From NCBI RefSeq assembly GCF_023091745.1, contig NC_068928.1:10620001-10684000 (forward strand): a stretch of DNA of 64,000 bases. Reading direction: 5' to 3'. Positions within the stretch are counted from its first letter, which is position 1; every line of letters starts with the position of its first letter. The translations under genes were made by a program, and so were the position numbers. The notes under the pieces were generated by a model that was not told the origin of the DNA, searched no databases, and was given only the letters and a program-made list of their open reading frames with translations. Source of the stretch: Budorcas taxicolor (taxonomy: Eukaryota; Chordata; Mammalia; Artiodactyla; Bovidae). Below, piece by piece: positions 46,870-57,705 of the stretch.

Positions 46870-48345
46870 TTAGTTGGCGTATAATTGCTTTACAATGTTG
46901 TGTTAGTTTCTGCTGTACAGCAGCGCAAATCAGCCATAAGAATACATGTATCGCCTCCCTCTTGAGCCTCCTCCCCGCCCACCTCCCTGCCCCACTCCTC
47001 TAGGTCGTCACAGAGCGCAGAGCTGAGCTCGCTGTGCTGTGCAGCAGCCTCCCCCTAGCTATCTGTGTTACGGGGGAGTGTGTACACGTCAGTGCTTCTC
47101 TCTCAGTTCACCCCGCCCGCTCCTGCTGCTTGGTGTGCCCACAGGTCTCTTCTCTACATCTGTGTCTCTGTTCCCGCCCTGCAGATAGGTTCATCAGTAC
47201 CATTTTTCTAGACACCACAGATGTGCATTAATATACTATATCTGTTGGCTGAGTAGTAATCCATTGTATATATATACCATATCCTGTTTATCCATTCATC
47301 TGTTGATGGGCATTTAGGTTGATTCCATGTCCTGGCAATTGTAAATAGTGCTGCAGTGAGCATTGGGGTACATGTGTCTCTTTGAATTATGGTTTTCTCA
47401 GTTTATATGCCCTGTAGTGGGATTACTGGGTCATTTGCTAATTTTATTTTTAGTTTTTTGAGAAACCTCTATACTGTTCTCCATAGTGGTTGTATTAATT
47501 TACATTTCCACCAACCGTGCAAGAGGGTTCCCTTTTCTCTCCATCCTCTCCAGCATTTATTTATTGTTTGTAGATTTTTTTTGTCAGTGGCCATTCTGAC
47601 AAGTGTGGAGTGATACCTCATTGTAGTTCAATTTGCATTTCTGTAATAATGAGCAGTGTTGAGCATCTTTTCAGGTATTTATTGGTCATCTGTATGTCTT
47701 CTTTGGAGAAATGTTTGTTTAGGTCTCCCGCCCATTTTTTTATTGGGTTGTTTGTGTTTTTGACATTGAGCTGCATGAGCTTGTATATTTTGGAGATTAA
47801 TCCTTTGTCAGTTGCTTCCTTTGCAAATATTTTCTCCTTTTCTGAGAGTTGTCTTTTTGTCTTGTTTATGGTTTCCTTTGCTGTGCAAGAGCTTTTTAAG
47901 TTGAATTAGGTCCCATTTGTTTAATTTTGTTTTCATTACCCTAGGAGGTCAAGAAGGATCTTGCTGCCATTTATGTCAGAGTGTTCTGCCTGTTTTCCTC
48001 TAAGAGTTTTAGTATCTGGCCTTATATTTAGCTCTTTAATCCACTTTTAGTTTATTTTCTGTATGGTGTTAGGAAGTATTCTAATTTCATCCTTTTACCT
48101 GTAGCTGTCCAGTCTTCCCAGCACCATCTATTGAAGAAGCTCTGTTGTCCATTGTATATTCTTTCTTCTTTGTTAAGGACAAGGTGACCTAGGTGTGTGA
48201 GGTTTGTCTCTGGTCTTTCTGTCCTCTTCCATTGATCTGTATTTCTGTTTTTGTTGCAGTACCATACCTTCTTGATTACTGTATCTTTGCAGTGTAGTCT
48301 GAAGTCAGGGAGCTTAATTTGTCTAGCTCTTATTCTTCCTCAAGA
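46870..48345 (-). mobile_element. L1 LINE 3' part, antisense
   Basis: An L1 3' UTR in reverse (TTACAATGTTGTGTTAGTTT, TCACAGAGCGCAGAGCTGAG) is followed by reverse ORF2. Characteristic stretches are ATCCATTCATCTGTTGATGG, TGTAAATAGTGCTGCAGTGA, GTTCTCCATAGTGGTTGTAT and TTTCTTCTTTGTTAAGGACA. It is 5' truncated near 48345, stops break ORF2, and it is inactive. It occupies much of the intron before the last exon in the window. Confidence 0.9.
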
Positions 48346-48677
48346 TTGCAAGTTATTTTGTAAAAACTTTCCATAAAGGATATGGAAGATCCTCTGGATT
48401 AGATTTAGCCCGGACACCTGTCATCAAACTGATCAGCTTTAATTTCAGTGATGGAGGCCATACGGGAACCCATGGCTTCAGTTGCATACACCATTCTAAG
48501 ACACAGAACATGTGGAAGCCTTGGGTTTCATGACTCACATTTTTCCCTCAGACATGGTCATGTATCCTGGCAAGATGAGAACTGTGCTTAAGGAAAAACA
48601 TCTTTAAAATACAAAGTAGGTAGCATTTGTCAGATGGTGTTTGGTTTTGTGTTTTAAGAGCTTTTTAAATTGCAGTT
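48346..48677. other. Intron with no recognised feature
   Basis: Unique-looking sequence between the L1 and the AGC tract. Confidence 0.5.
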
Positions 48678-48698
48678 AGCAGCAGCAGCAGCAGCAGC
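48678..48698. repeat. (AGC)7 microsatellite
   Basis: Seven uninterrupted AGC units preceded by CAGTT. Bov-A2 elements commonly end in such a tail, but no SINE body is attached here. It lies 97 bases before the acceptor of the exon at 48796. Confidence 0.97.
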
Positions 48699-48795
48699 AT
48701 GGTTACCTTTTTAGACTGTTATCAGAATTGTGAGTTTAAATTGGTTTTCTTGATGATAAGAGAAATATTTATTTTAACCGGCATTTTCTTTACAG

Positions 48796-48857
48796 AAAAT
48801 CTTCGTTATCGTAACATTCAGCAAACACATAGTGGAGCAGATGGTGGCTTTCATTGG
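48796..48857 (+). CDS. VMP1: VMP1 coding exon (about residues 305-325)
   Basis: This 62-base exon encodes KIFVIVTFSKHIVEQMVAFI plus the first two bases of a glycine codon, so its donor (GTGAGT at 48858) is phase 2, unlike the three phase-0 exons before it. The acceptor is TTTTCTTTACAG. The peptide continues the VTT domain with a short hydrophobic segment and a basic-amphipathic helix. In the known protein the next exon supplies the GAVPGIGP-type motif and the C-terminal segments that include the Beclin 1-interacting region. Neither is found in the remaining 15 kb, so that intron exceeds 15 kb. Confidence 0.96.
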
Positions 48858-50438
48858 GTGAGTAATTCTCTAAGGACTAATAACATCATCATGGTTTGAA
48901 TGAGAGGAGAGGTATAGAAAAGAATTATTGGTATAGAATTTTTGTGATAGCTCTTTATTTTTTGAGTAGGAAAAATCTTTTGCCCCATTATTAGTTAAAT
49001 TGAAGATAAACCTTTTACAGTAGGGAGTGATGAAGCTCAGATTATCCTGTTTAGTTCTGAGCCAAACATGTATCAAGTCATATAATTCTTGATTTAAAAG
49101 AAGCTTTGCATTTGAGACTTGCTTCTCCAAAGAAGTATGAAATTCTCTTTAGTACAAGACGTGTGTATATCGTAAAAATAAAAAAAATATATATATATTA
49201 AAAAAAAAAAAAAGTTTAGCTGTGCTTTGGTACAGTGCTATGACTTTCAGCCGAAATTGGATGCCAGATACACAGTTGTATTTCATGTTATAATCCTACA
49301 TAAAATATTAATATTTCATCAAGTAAGGCTTGGTAAGATATCAGAATATGTGTTACGAATCTATTACTTCATTAGAGAAAAATTAGGCCGTTTTAAAAGG
49401 CTATCCGAAGCTTTTATTTATATGTCTAAATGAGTAACAGCAGTTTTAACATATCCTTTAAATGACAGTGTCACAAATTTTTGGACTTTACTTTGATAAA
49501 ACAGTATGGAAAGGACTATTTGGTTAATCAAATTAATGTCAACTTGAATGTGAATCCTGCCAGATAGTAAATGAGTCCTTTTTTTTCAATATATGATTTT
49601 TTTTTTTAAATTCAGTGTTTGTGAGTGAGAGGTTTTCTTTTCATTTAATAGCATAAATGTCCTATGGTGGGTAGTGGGAAAGTGTTAAATTGTCTTTAAA
49701 AAGTGTAAATTGAAGTGCCATTTATGTAGTTTAATACAAATCTTTATCCTAAAACCTTTTATTAAAAAATACCTTAATGAAAAATTTTGCTATTGAAAAA
49801 TTGCCACTTGATAGTGAGTTCATGAATATTAGTTTTATTATTCTTTGGACCATTCCTTGTATATTATTTACTCTTTTCTGTGTATAGTATGTTCTATGAT
49901 AAAATAGTTCTTAAAAATTTCTACTTAGGTATTAATATAGCAATTGAGGAAAAACATATTCTTGAGAATATGGAGTCAACCATTGATTTTATTACTTCCT
50001 ATACTTCTGATTAGAAATATAGATTATGTTTTATAAATTAAATTTTAATTACTCCAGTTTTTTGTTGCCAGAATTCTTACTTATAAAGTGGTTTTTAAGT
50101 CATAATATGTTAAATTCAAAAAGAAAGAAGGAATATTCTTGTCCCTCTTTTGAACTATGAAGATGACACTTCATCCCTTCCTAGAGATTATTGTGCCACC
50201 TTGAGAGAATTCTGAAGAACATACAGGACTACCGCACAAACCCACACGTTGTGGGAATGACTGTGCATGCCACACAGGACGTTCATTCTTTCTCCTCTTT
50301 TCATACTGAACGCTTACAGAAGGAAGTTTTCCAGCTACTTCTACATCCTCACCACTAGTACCTTCTGTTTCCCCAGAAACTAGTACCTTCTGTTTCTAAG
50401 AAGTTGCATTGTTAGCTACCTATCTCAAACACACACAG
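48858..50438. other. Intron with no recognised feature
   Basis: AT-rich intron with a TATATATATATTA and poly-A tract at about 49186-49214. No named interspersed repeat. Confidence 0.5.
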
Positions 50439-50579
50439 CCAGTTTCATTTCCTTCCAGTCTATCTGCCATACTGCAGTTAGTAACCTTTTAAAAATCATG
50501 TCTGACCTTGTCACCACCACTGTCTTCACTCCCTGGTTCTCCCTTTTCTTGAAAGCCTTCATTTGTTTTCCCCTTCATT

Positions 50580-50695
50580 TAAAAAAAAATTTTTTTTTTA
50601 ATTGAAGTATACTTGATTGACATTGTATTTTCCATTATGGTTTATCACAGGATATTCATCTAGTTCCTCTGTGCTAGGCAGTAGGATCTTGTTGT
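50580..50695 (-). mobile_element. Very short L1 3'-end insertion, antisense, in L2
   Basis: Poly-T, then TTGAAGTATACTTGATTGAC and TAGGCAGTAGGATCTTGTTG, the reverse of the L1 tail. Perfect 14-base duplications TTTTCCCCTTCATT lie at 50566-50579 and 50696-50709. Confidence 0.92.
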
Positions 50696-50832
50696 TTTTC
50701 CCCTTCATTCTTAAGGTAAAGCTAAAACTCCTTACCATGGTCTCTGTAGCCCTGAATGATCTGTCCCCTGTAGTTTTCTCTGCTTGAGTCTCCCACAGCT
50801 GGTCTTTGCTTGTGTTTTCCCTTTGCCCTGTT

Positions 50833-51060
50833 CAGGGTTTCTCAACCTTGACACTATTGACATGTTAGGCCAGATAATTTTTTGTTGTTGGGACTGCCCT
50901 GTGCGTTGTAAGGTATTTAGCTGCGTCCTTGTCCTCTACTCACTAGATGCCACTAGTATCTCCCAGTTGTGACAATCAAAAATGTCACCAGACATTGTCA
51001 CATGTTCCCTGACAAGTAGTAAACTGCCTCTGTCACCACCAATCCCACTGAGAACTACTA
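50833..51060 (+). mobile_element. hAT-Charlie-type short DNA transposon (MER-like), in L2
   Basis: CAGGGTTTCTCAACCTTGAC opens the element and ACTGAGAACTACTAG closes it, giving the inverted-repeat ends of nonautonomous hAT elements. Inside are CACTAGATGCCACTAGTATC, GTTGTGACAATCAAAAATGT and CACCAGACATTGTC, a well-known ancient eutherian family. Confidence 0.8.
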
Positions 51061-51486
51061 GCCTGGATAATATCCTTTAGATTTCAGCTATTATCTTCAC
51101 AAGAGCATCTTCCTTGACTGGGTCGCAGTTGCCCTTTCTCCTAGGGACCTCTTAGCAGGATGTAGTGCATGCGCTGACAGTTGCATTTTTACATTCATGT
51201 TTGAAGGGTATATGATTACTGTCCTTTTGCAGCTAACCTGTAAGCTTCTTAATGGCAGAGGCCATGCTTATTTTTGTCTGCTGTTGTGTCCACAGCACCT
51301 GGCATCTTGATTGACACATAGCAGGTTCTTAATAAACATCTGGTGAATAGATGAACACATGGTGTCCAAATAAAGATCTGGCCGATAGGAATTAGCACAT
51401 GATTTGTGTAGCCCAGATTCTTCTGTTTCCCTAGCCGCTGGAGTTTCTAAGAAGTTACATTACTTCTCTGTAATAAATAGCAATAT

Positions 51487-51580
51487 GAGATTTCCCTGGG
51501 GACCCAGTGGTTAAGACTGCACTTCCAATGCAGGGGGCACAGATCTGATCCCTGGTCAGGGAACTAAGATCCCATTAAGT
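51487..51580 (+). mobile_element. Short CHR-type SINE
   Basis: GATTTCCCTGGGGACCCAGT, GGTTAAGACTGCACTTCC and CAGGGAACTAAGATCCCATT, grading into an A-rich tail. Confidence 0.8.
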
Positions 51581-52000
51581 GTGGTCAGAAAATAAAATTA
51601 CAGTAAATAGCCATAAATGTATTTTTAAGCTAGACCAACATACTAAAGTAACAATTTCTTATTCTTCTATTTTTCAAAATCAGTAGTCTCTTCTCTTGAC
51701 TGTCTCCTCTAGCACAGCCCCTAAAAAATCAGAATAATTCCAGTGATTCCTCTTAAAGATGATTTTGCATAAAGTTATTCTGAGATATTCAAGGCCTACT
51801 GGAATGGGTGGGTGGTTGGTTTGGTTTTGCATGTATCATATTTTAAAAGCTATTTACAGGACACATGTTGGAATGTCCTGATATCATTTCTCCCCTAGCA
51901 CTATCTACAGGGATTATCCATCAACTTGTTTTCCAGATAAAATATTAAGCAGTATAAACAATTAGACTTGGAGTGTAATAATTCTATATTACAAGATGCT
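51581..52000. other. Intron with no recognised feature
   Basis: Nothing nameable before the BovB cluster. Confidence 0.5.
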
Positions 52001-52013
52001 AATGGGTATCTTT

Positions 52014-53479
52014 TCCATGGGGATGCTCTTGATCCCTGTCTCCTGTACAATGTCACGAACCTCCGTCCATAGTTCATGAGGCACACTGTCTATCAGATCT
52101 AGGCCCTTAAATCTATTTCTCACTTCCGCTGTATAATCATAAGGGATTTGATTTAGGTCATACCTGAGTGGTCTAATGGTTTTCCCTACTTTATTCAATT
52201 TAAGTCTAAATTTGGCAACAAGGAGTTTATGATCTGAGCCACAGTCAGCTGCTGGTCTTGTTTTTGTTGACTGTATAGAGCTTCTCCATCTTTGGCTGCA
52301 AAGAATATAATCAATCTGATTTCGGTGTTGAGCATCTGGTGATGTCCATGTGTAGAGTCTTCTCTTGTGTTGTTGGAAGAGGGTGTTTGCTATGACCAGT
52401 GCATTCTCTTGGCAAAACTCTATTAACCTTTGTCCTGCTTCAAATTCTGAAAAGGATGGGAATACCAGAACACCTGACCTGCCTCTTGAGAAATGTATAG
52501 GCCGGTCAGGAAGCAACAGTTAGAACTGGACATGGAACAATAGACTGGTTCCAAATAGGAAAAGGAGTATGTCAAGGCTGTATATTATCACCCTGCTTAT
52601 TTAACTTCTATGCAGAGTACATCATGAGAAACGCTGGACTGGAAGAAGCATGAGCTGAAATCAAGATTGCCGGGAGAAATATCAATAACCTCAGAAATGC
52701 AGATGACACCACCCTTAAGGCAGAAAGTGAAGAGGAACTAAAAAGCCTGTTGATGAAAGTGAAACAGGAGAGGGAAAATGTTGGCTTAAAGCTCAACATT
52801 CAGAAAACTAAGATCATGGCATCTGGTCCCAGCACTTCGTGGGAAACAGATGGGGAAACAGTGGAAACAGTGTCAGATTTTGGGGGGGGACCTCCAAAAT
52901 CACTGCAGATGGTGACTGCAGCCATTCAATTAAAAGACGCTTACTCCTTGGAAGGAAAGTTATGACCAACCTAGATAGCATATTGAAAAGCAGAGATATT
53001 ACTTTGCCAACAAAGGTCTGTCTAGTCAAGGCTATGGTTTTTCCAGTAGTCATGTATGGATGTGAGAGTTGGACTGTGAAGAAAGCTGAGCACCGAAGAA
53101 TTGATGCTTTTGAACTGTGGTGCTGGAGAAGACTCTTGAGAGTCCCTTGGACTGCAAGGAGATCCAACAAGACTATCCTAAAGGAGACCAGTCCTGGATG
53201 TTCATTGGAAGGACTGATGATGAGGCTAACTCTCCAGTACTTTGGCCACCTCACGCAAAGAGTTGACTCACTGGAAAAGACCCTGCTGATAGGAGGGTTT
53301 AGGGGCAGGAGGAGAAGGGGACAACAGAGGATGAGATGGCTGGATGGCATCACCAACTTGATGCACATGAGTTTGGGTAAACTCCAGGAGTTGGTGATGA
53401 ACAGGGAGGCCTGACGGGCTGTGATTCATGGGGTCACAAAGAGTTGGACATGACTGAGCGCCTGAACTGAACTGAACTG
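52014..53479 (+). mobile_element. BovB insertion with 5' inversion (twin priming)
   Basis: 52014-52442 is BovB endonuclease sequence in antisense, encoding NQIDYILCSQRWRSSI and the catalytic-type GSDHKLL on the reverse strand. At about 52443 it flips to sense reverse transcriptase (GCILSPCLFNFYAEYI) and continues to the ACTGAACTGAACTGA tail. A frame at 52839-53414 encodes the conserved C-terminal region WCWRRLLRVPWTARRSNKTI. Thirteen-base duplications AATGGGTATCTTT at 52001-52013 and 53480-53492 bound the pair of segments. The catalytic box reads NADD, so it is inactive. Confidence 0.95.
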
Positions 53480-53492
53480 AATGGGTATCTTT

Positions 53493-53953
53493 ATCATCTT
53501 TGTAATAACTTTTATCTTTTAATCAGATTCTCCAGTTACGCTTGACATGGTTTGTTTTCCTACATTTTGAAGTAGGAAATGCTATACAAGGGTTCAGGTG
53601 ATAATTAATAATATCCCCAAGCCTAGACTGGAAATTAACTTAAACCAGGAGAATGAATTTTTAGTAGACCTAAATCTCTTATTTTATATCATAATAAGTA
53701 GCTTAGCAGTTTATTTCAGAAAAGGAAAGGAGACAATTAAAATAATTAATTTTAAAAAAAGGGAAAGGAGAACAGCTAAATTGATTCCATAGATTGATTG
53801 AACTGATCTGAAAATACTGCATGTAACATGCCATAGAAATATTCTCCTTTCTTAGCTCTCCCTCTTCACACTGTTAATACGATAAATGTGTGTGTGTATG
53901 GAAAATCATCAAAGTAAACTAGTAAAGTTTGGAATATAGCACTTTGAAGGATA
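53493..53953. other. Intron gap between BovB insertions
   Basis: AT-rich intron with a GTGTGTGTGTATGG run near 53889. No gene. Confidence 0.5.
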
Positions 53954-53962
53954 TTTAAAACT

Positions 53963-55246
53963 TCAGTTCAGTTCAGTTGCTCAGTTGTGTACAACTCTTT
54001 GCAGCCCCATAGACTGCAGCATGCCAGGCCTCCCTGTCCATCATCCACTCCCAGAGCTTGCTCAAACTCATGTCCCTTTTTCCATTTCTTTTTCTTGGGG
54101 ATGGCCTTGATCACTGCCTCCTGTACAGTGTCACAAATGTCTGTCCATAGCTCTTCAAACACTCTATCAGATCTAATCCTTTGAATCTATTTGTCACTTC
54201 CACTGTGTAATTGTAAGGGATTTGATTTAGGTCATACCTGAATGGTCTAGTGGTTTTCCCCACTTTCTTCAATTTAAGTCTGAATTTGGCAATAAGGAGT
54301 TTATGACCTGAGCCACAGTCAGCTCCCAGTCTTGTTTTTGCCGACTGTATAGAGCTTCTCCTTCTTTGGCTGCAAAGAATGTAATCGATCTGATTTTGGT
54401 GTTGACTATCTGGTGATGATGTCCATGTGCAGAGTACTCTCTTGTGTTGTTGGAAGAGGGTGTTTGCTATGACCAGTGTGTTCACTTGGCAAAACTCTGT
54501 TAGCCTTTGCCCTGCTTCATTCTGTACTCCAAAGCCAAATTTGCCCGTTACTCCAGTTATTTCTTGACTTCCTACTTTTGCAATCCAGTCCCCTATAATG
54601 AAAAGGACATCTTTTTTGGCTGTTAGTTCTAGAAGGTCTTATAGGTCTTCAAAAAACCATTCAACTTCAGCTTCTTCAGCATTACTGGCCAGGGCATAGA
54701 CTTGGATTACTGTGATATTGAGTGGTTTGCCTTGGAAACGAACAGAGATCATTCTGTCGTTCTTGAGATTGCATCCAAGTACTGCATTTTGGACTCTTTT
54801 TGTTGACTATGAGGGCTACTCCATTTATTCTAAGGGATTCTTGCCCACAGTAGTAGATACAATGGTCATCTGAGTTAAATTCACCCATTCCGGTCCATTT
54901 TAGTCCTCTGATTCGTAAAATGTCAACATTCATGCTTGCCATCACCTGTTTGACCACTTCCAATTTGCCTTGATTCAGGGACCTATGCAGTATTGCTCTT
55001 TACAGCATCGGACTTTACTTCCATCACCAGTCACATCCACAACTGGGTGTTGTTTTTGCTTTGGCTCCGTCCCTTCATTCTTTCTGGAGTTATTTCTCCA
55101 CTGATCTCCAGTAGCATACTAGGCACCTAACGACCTGGGGATTTCCTCTTTCAGTGTCCTATCTTCTTCCCTTTTCATACTTCTAATGGAGTTCCCAAGG
55201 CAAGAATACTGAAATGGTTTGCCATTCCCTTCTCTAATGGACCACG
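53963..55246 (-). mobile_element. BovB with both ends but a large internal deletion, antisense
   Basis: The BovB 3' end in reverse (TTCAGTTCAGTTGCTCAG to about 54078) is joined directly to the end of the endonuclease region. The copy then runs through the endonuclease (QNQIDYILCSQRRRSSIQ, SGHKLLIAKF) and past the protein start into the 5' region near 55246. The reverse transcriptase, roughly 2 kb, is missing. Nine-base duplications TTTAAAACT at 53954-53962 and 55247-55255 enclose it. It is a nonautonomous copy. Confidence 0.9.
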
Positions 55247-55372
55247 TTTAAAACTGTGTACCTACAATTAAGGGAGTGACGAATTGTCATGGTAGAGTAA
55301 AAATCAAAAGGAAAAATCAAGACAAAGTCAGCAACAGTTCACATTTAAAATTTTGAGATACTAAGCCAAGGA

Positions 55373-56713
55373 AAAGGTCAGTTTTCATTCCAATCCCAAA
55401 GAACGGCAATGCCAAAGAATGCTCAAACTACCGCACAATTGCACTCATCTCACACGCTAGTAAAGTAATGCTCAAAATTCTCCAAGCCAGGCTTCAGCAA
55501 CACGTGAACCGTGAACTTCCTGATGTTCAAGCTGGTTTTAGAAAAGGCAGAGGAACCAGAGATCAAATTGCCAACATCCGCTGGATCATTGAAAAAGCAA
55601 GAGAGTTCCAGAAAAACATCTATTTCTGCTTTATTGACTATGCCAAAGCCTTTGACTGTGTGGATCACAAGAAACTGTGGAAAATTCTGAGAGAGATGGG
55701 AATACCAGACCATCTGACCTGCCTCTTGAGAAACCTATATGCAGGTCAGGAAGCAACAGTTAGAACTGGACATGGAACAACAGACTGGTTTCAAATAGAA
55801 AAAGGAGTACATCAAGGCTGTATATTGTCACCCTGCTTATTTAACTTCTATGCAGAGTACATCATGAGAAACACTGGACTGGAAGAAACACAAGCTGGAA
55901 TCAAGATTACGGGGAGAAATATCAATAACCTCAGAAATGCAGATGACATCACCCTTAAGGCAGAAAGTGAAGAGGAACTAAAAGCCTCTTGATGAAAGTG
56001 AAAGAGGAGAGTGAAAAAGTTGGCTTAAAGCTCAACATTCAGAAAACGAAGATCATGGCATCTGGTCCCAGCACTTCATAGGAAATAGATGGGGAAACAG
56101 TGGAAACAGTGTCAGACTTTATTTTGGGGGGCTCCAAAATCGCTGCAGATTGTGACTGCAGCCATGAAATTAAAAGACGCTTACTTCTTGGAAGGAAAGT
56201 TATGACCAGCCTAGATAGCGTATTCAAAAGCAGACATTACTTTGCCGACTAAGGTCCATCTAGTCAAGGCCATGGTTTTCCCAGTGGTCATGTATGGATG
56301 TGAGAGTTGGACTGTGAAGAAGGCTGAGCACCGAAGAACTGATGCATTTGAACTGTGGTGTTGGAGAAGACTCTTGAGAGTCCCTTGGACTGCAAGGAGA
56401 TCCAACCAGTCCATTCTGAAGGAGATCAGCCCCGGGATTTCTTTGGAAGGAATGATGGTAAAGCTGAAGCTCCAGTACTTTGGCCACCTCATGCGAAGAG
56501 TTGACTCATTGGAAAAGACTCTGATGCTGGGAGGGATTGGGGGCAGGAGGAGAAGGGGACGACAGAGGATGAGATGGCTGGATGGCATCACTGACTCAAT
56601 GGACGTGAGTCTGAGTGAACTCTGGGAGTTGGTGATGGACAGGGAGGCCTGGCGTGCTGTTATTCATGGGGTCACAAAGAGTCGGATACGACTGAGCGAC
56701 TGAACTGAACTGA
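55373..56713 (+). mobile_element. BovB LINE, 5' truncated, sense
   Basis: It carries reverse transcriptase from RDQIANIRWIIEKAREFQKN through CFIDYAKAFDCVDHKKLWKI and GVHQGCILSPCLFN to a catalytic box NADD (frame 55468-55992). After a one-base change it continues with the C-terminal region (frame 56242-56703, WCWRRLLRVPWTARRSNQSI) and the ACTGAACTGAACTGA tail. Ten-base duplications AAGCCAAGGA lie at 55363-55372 and 56714-56723. Both the shift and the box change make it inactive. Confidence 0.95.
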
Positions 56714-56723
56714 AAGCCAAGGA

Positions 56724-57284
56724 AGCATGAAAAATGAATCCTGAGAGTAAGGACAGCTATGGAATATAATGTAAAAAGAGCAGATAGGCTTTGGACAAAA
56801 CAAGTCCAAGTTTGAATATAAACCCTGACACAGGCTGCTTATTTAATTCCTCTCTTTATCCACTTGTGATTGCTGTTCTTGCAAACCGTGTTTCTTTTGA
56901 CTAGCATTTCTTCCCCAGTTTCAGGAGCCCACTGGTAATCTTTTTAACTTGCAGTCAAAATGTGAAATGTCCTATTTCAAAATACCCTACATGTAGTTGC
57001 AATGCACTCATGTCAGTGATTTAAAATTCTAAGGCATGTGGATTTTTAAAATGCCTTTCCTCTCCATTTTTATGTTGCCTCTTTTCACCTCTTGTTTTCC
57101 AAAGTTTCTGCTGACTGTGAACAGAATGGTCGAGCATTAGGTGACTGTTTTGTGTGCTGTCAGGGAAGATTGAGGAAGGCCTTCTTCTCCTCAAAAACGT
57201 ACCCATTTCTTTACTCTCTGATGAGTAAAATGCCTTTTACCAGGACAAAGTTTTTCATCAAAGAGTTTACAAGTAATTCTTGAG
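56724..57284. other. Intron with no recognised feature
   Basis: Nothing nameable. Short frames only. Confidence 0.5.
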
Positions 57285-57422
57285 AGTACTATTTATTAAA
57301 CGCCATGAACACTTCACACACAGCTGTGGTTACTGTTTAGTTCTAATTGCAGTCCTGTATGATCAGTATTTTCCTTTCTTTTATTGATAAGGATGGGGAC
57401 TCAGTGGCTGTCAAGAACACAT
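57285..57422 (-). mobile_element. MIR SINE, antisense
   Basis: TACTATTTATTAAACGCCAT, TTGCAGTCCTGTATGATCAG and TTTTATTGATAAGGATGGGG are the reverse MIR core in order, heavily decayed. Confidence 0.65.
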
Positions 57423-57543
57423 AATTTTTTATTTTAGTCTTTTTAACTTAATAACATGTATCAGACTATCTGTAATCTTTTGAGACTTTTGCTTATTGTT
57501 ATGGTGCTAATATTTTTGTGTGCTGCTGAAATCGTTCGTTTTG

Positions 57544-57705
57544 GGGTGCTCCTCACTAAGGGGGTCACTCACACCCTCGCTCTCAGGGTATGCATCTCTG
57601 CGTCTCTGCATCTCTGCCTTGCTTCTAACGAAGCAGTTTCCCCACGTGCTCTCCCACTTGTCATGCTGTGTCTGGTAATAAACTTTGTACCTGGGGAAAA
57701 AAAAA
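57544..57705 (+). mobile_element. Short polyadenylated retrosequence of unknown parent
   Basis: A GC-richer 160-base block ends in GGTAATAAACTTTGTACCTG followed by GGG and nine A residues: a polyadenylation signal, a short spacer and a poly-A tail. Flanking 16-base duplications GAAATCGTTCGTTTTG (57528-57543) and GAAATTGTTCATTTTG (57706-57721) differ only by two changes of CpG to TpG/CpA type. That is the mark of L1-style insertion of an RNA copy. I do not recognise the parent. An LTR 3' end or an mRNA 3' end are both possible. Confidence 0.7.

Larger units (their letters stand above)
50439..51365 (+). mobile_element. L2 LINE remnant, interrupted twice
   Basis: L2 blocks flank two insertions: TAACCTTTTAAAAATCATGT and TCCCTGGTTCTCCC before 50566, AAAGCTAAAACTCCTTACCA and CTGAATGATCTGTCCCCTG at 50718-50770, and the tail TGTAAGCTTCTTAATGGCAG with TTCTTAATAAACATCTGG at 51239-51345. 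Confidence 0.8.

Noticed and set aside
52814..53368. A 184-codon reverse-strand frame
   Set aside because: It is the antisense shadow of the BovB C-terminal coding region. The same shadow frame recurs in other BovB copies.
55468..56703. Two open frames of 174 and 153 codons suggesting an active polyprotein
   Set aside because: They are adjacent pieces of one truncated BovB, separated by a frame change, and the catalytic box reads NADD.
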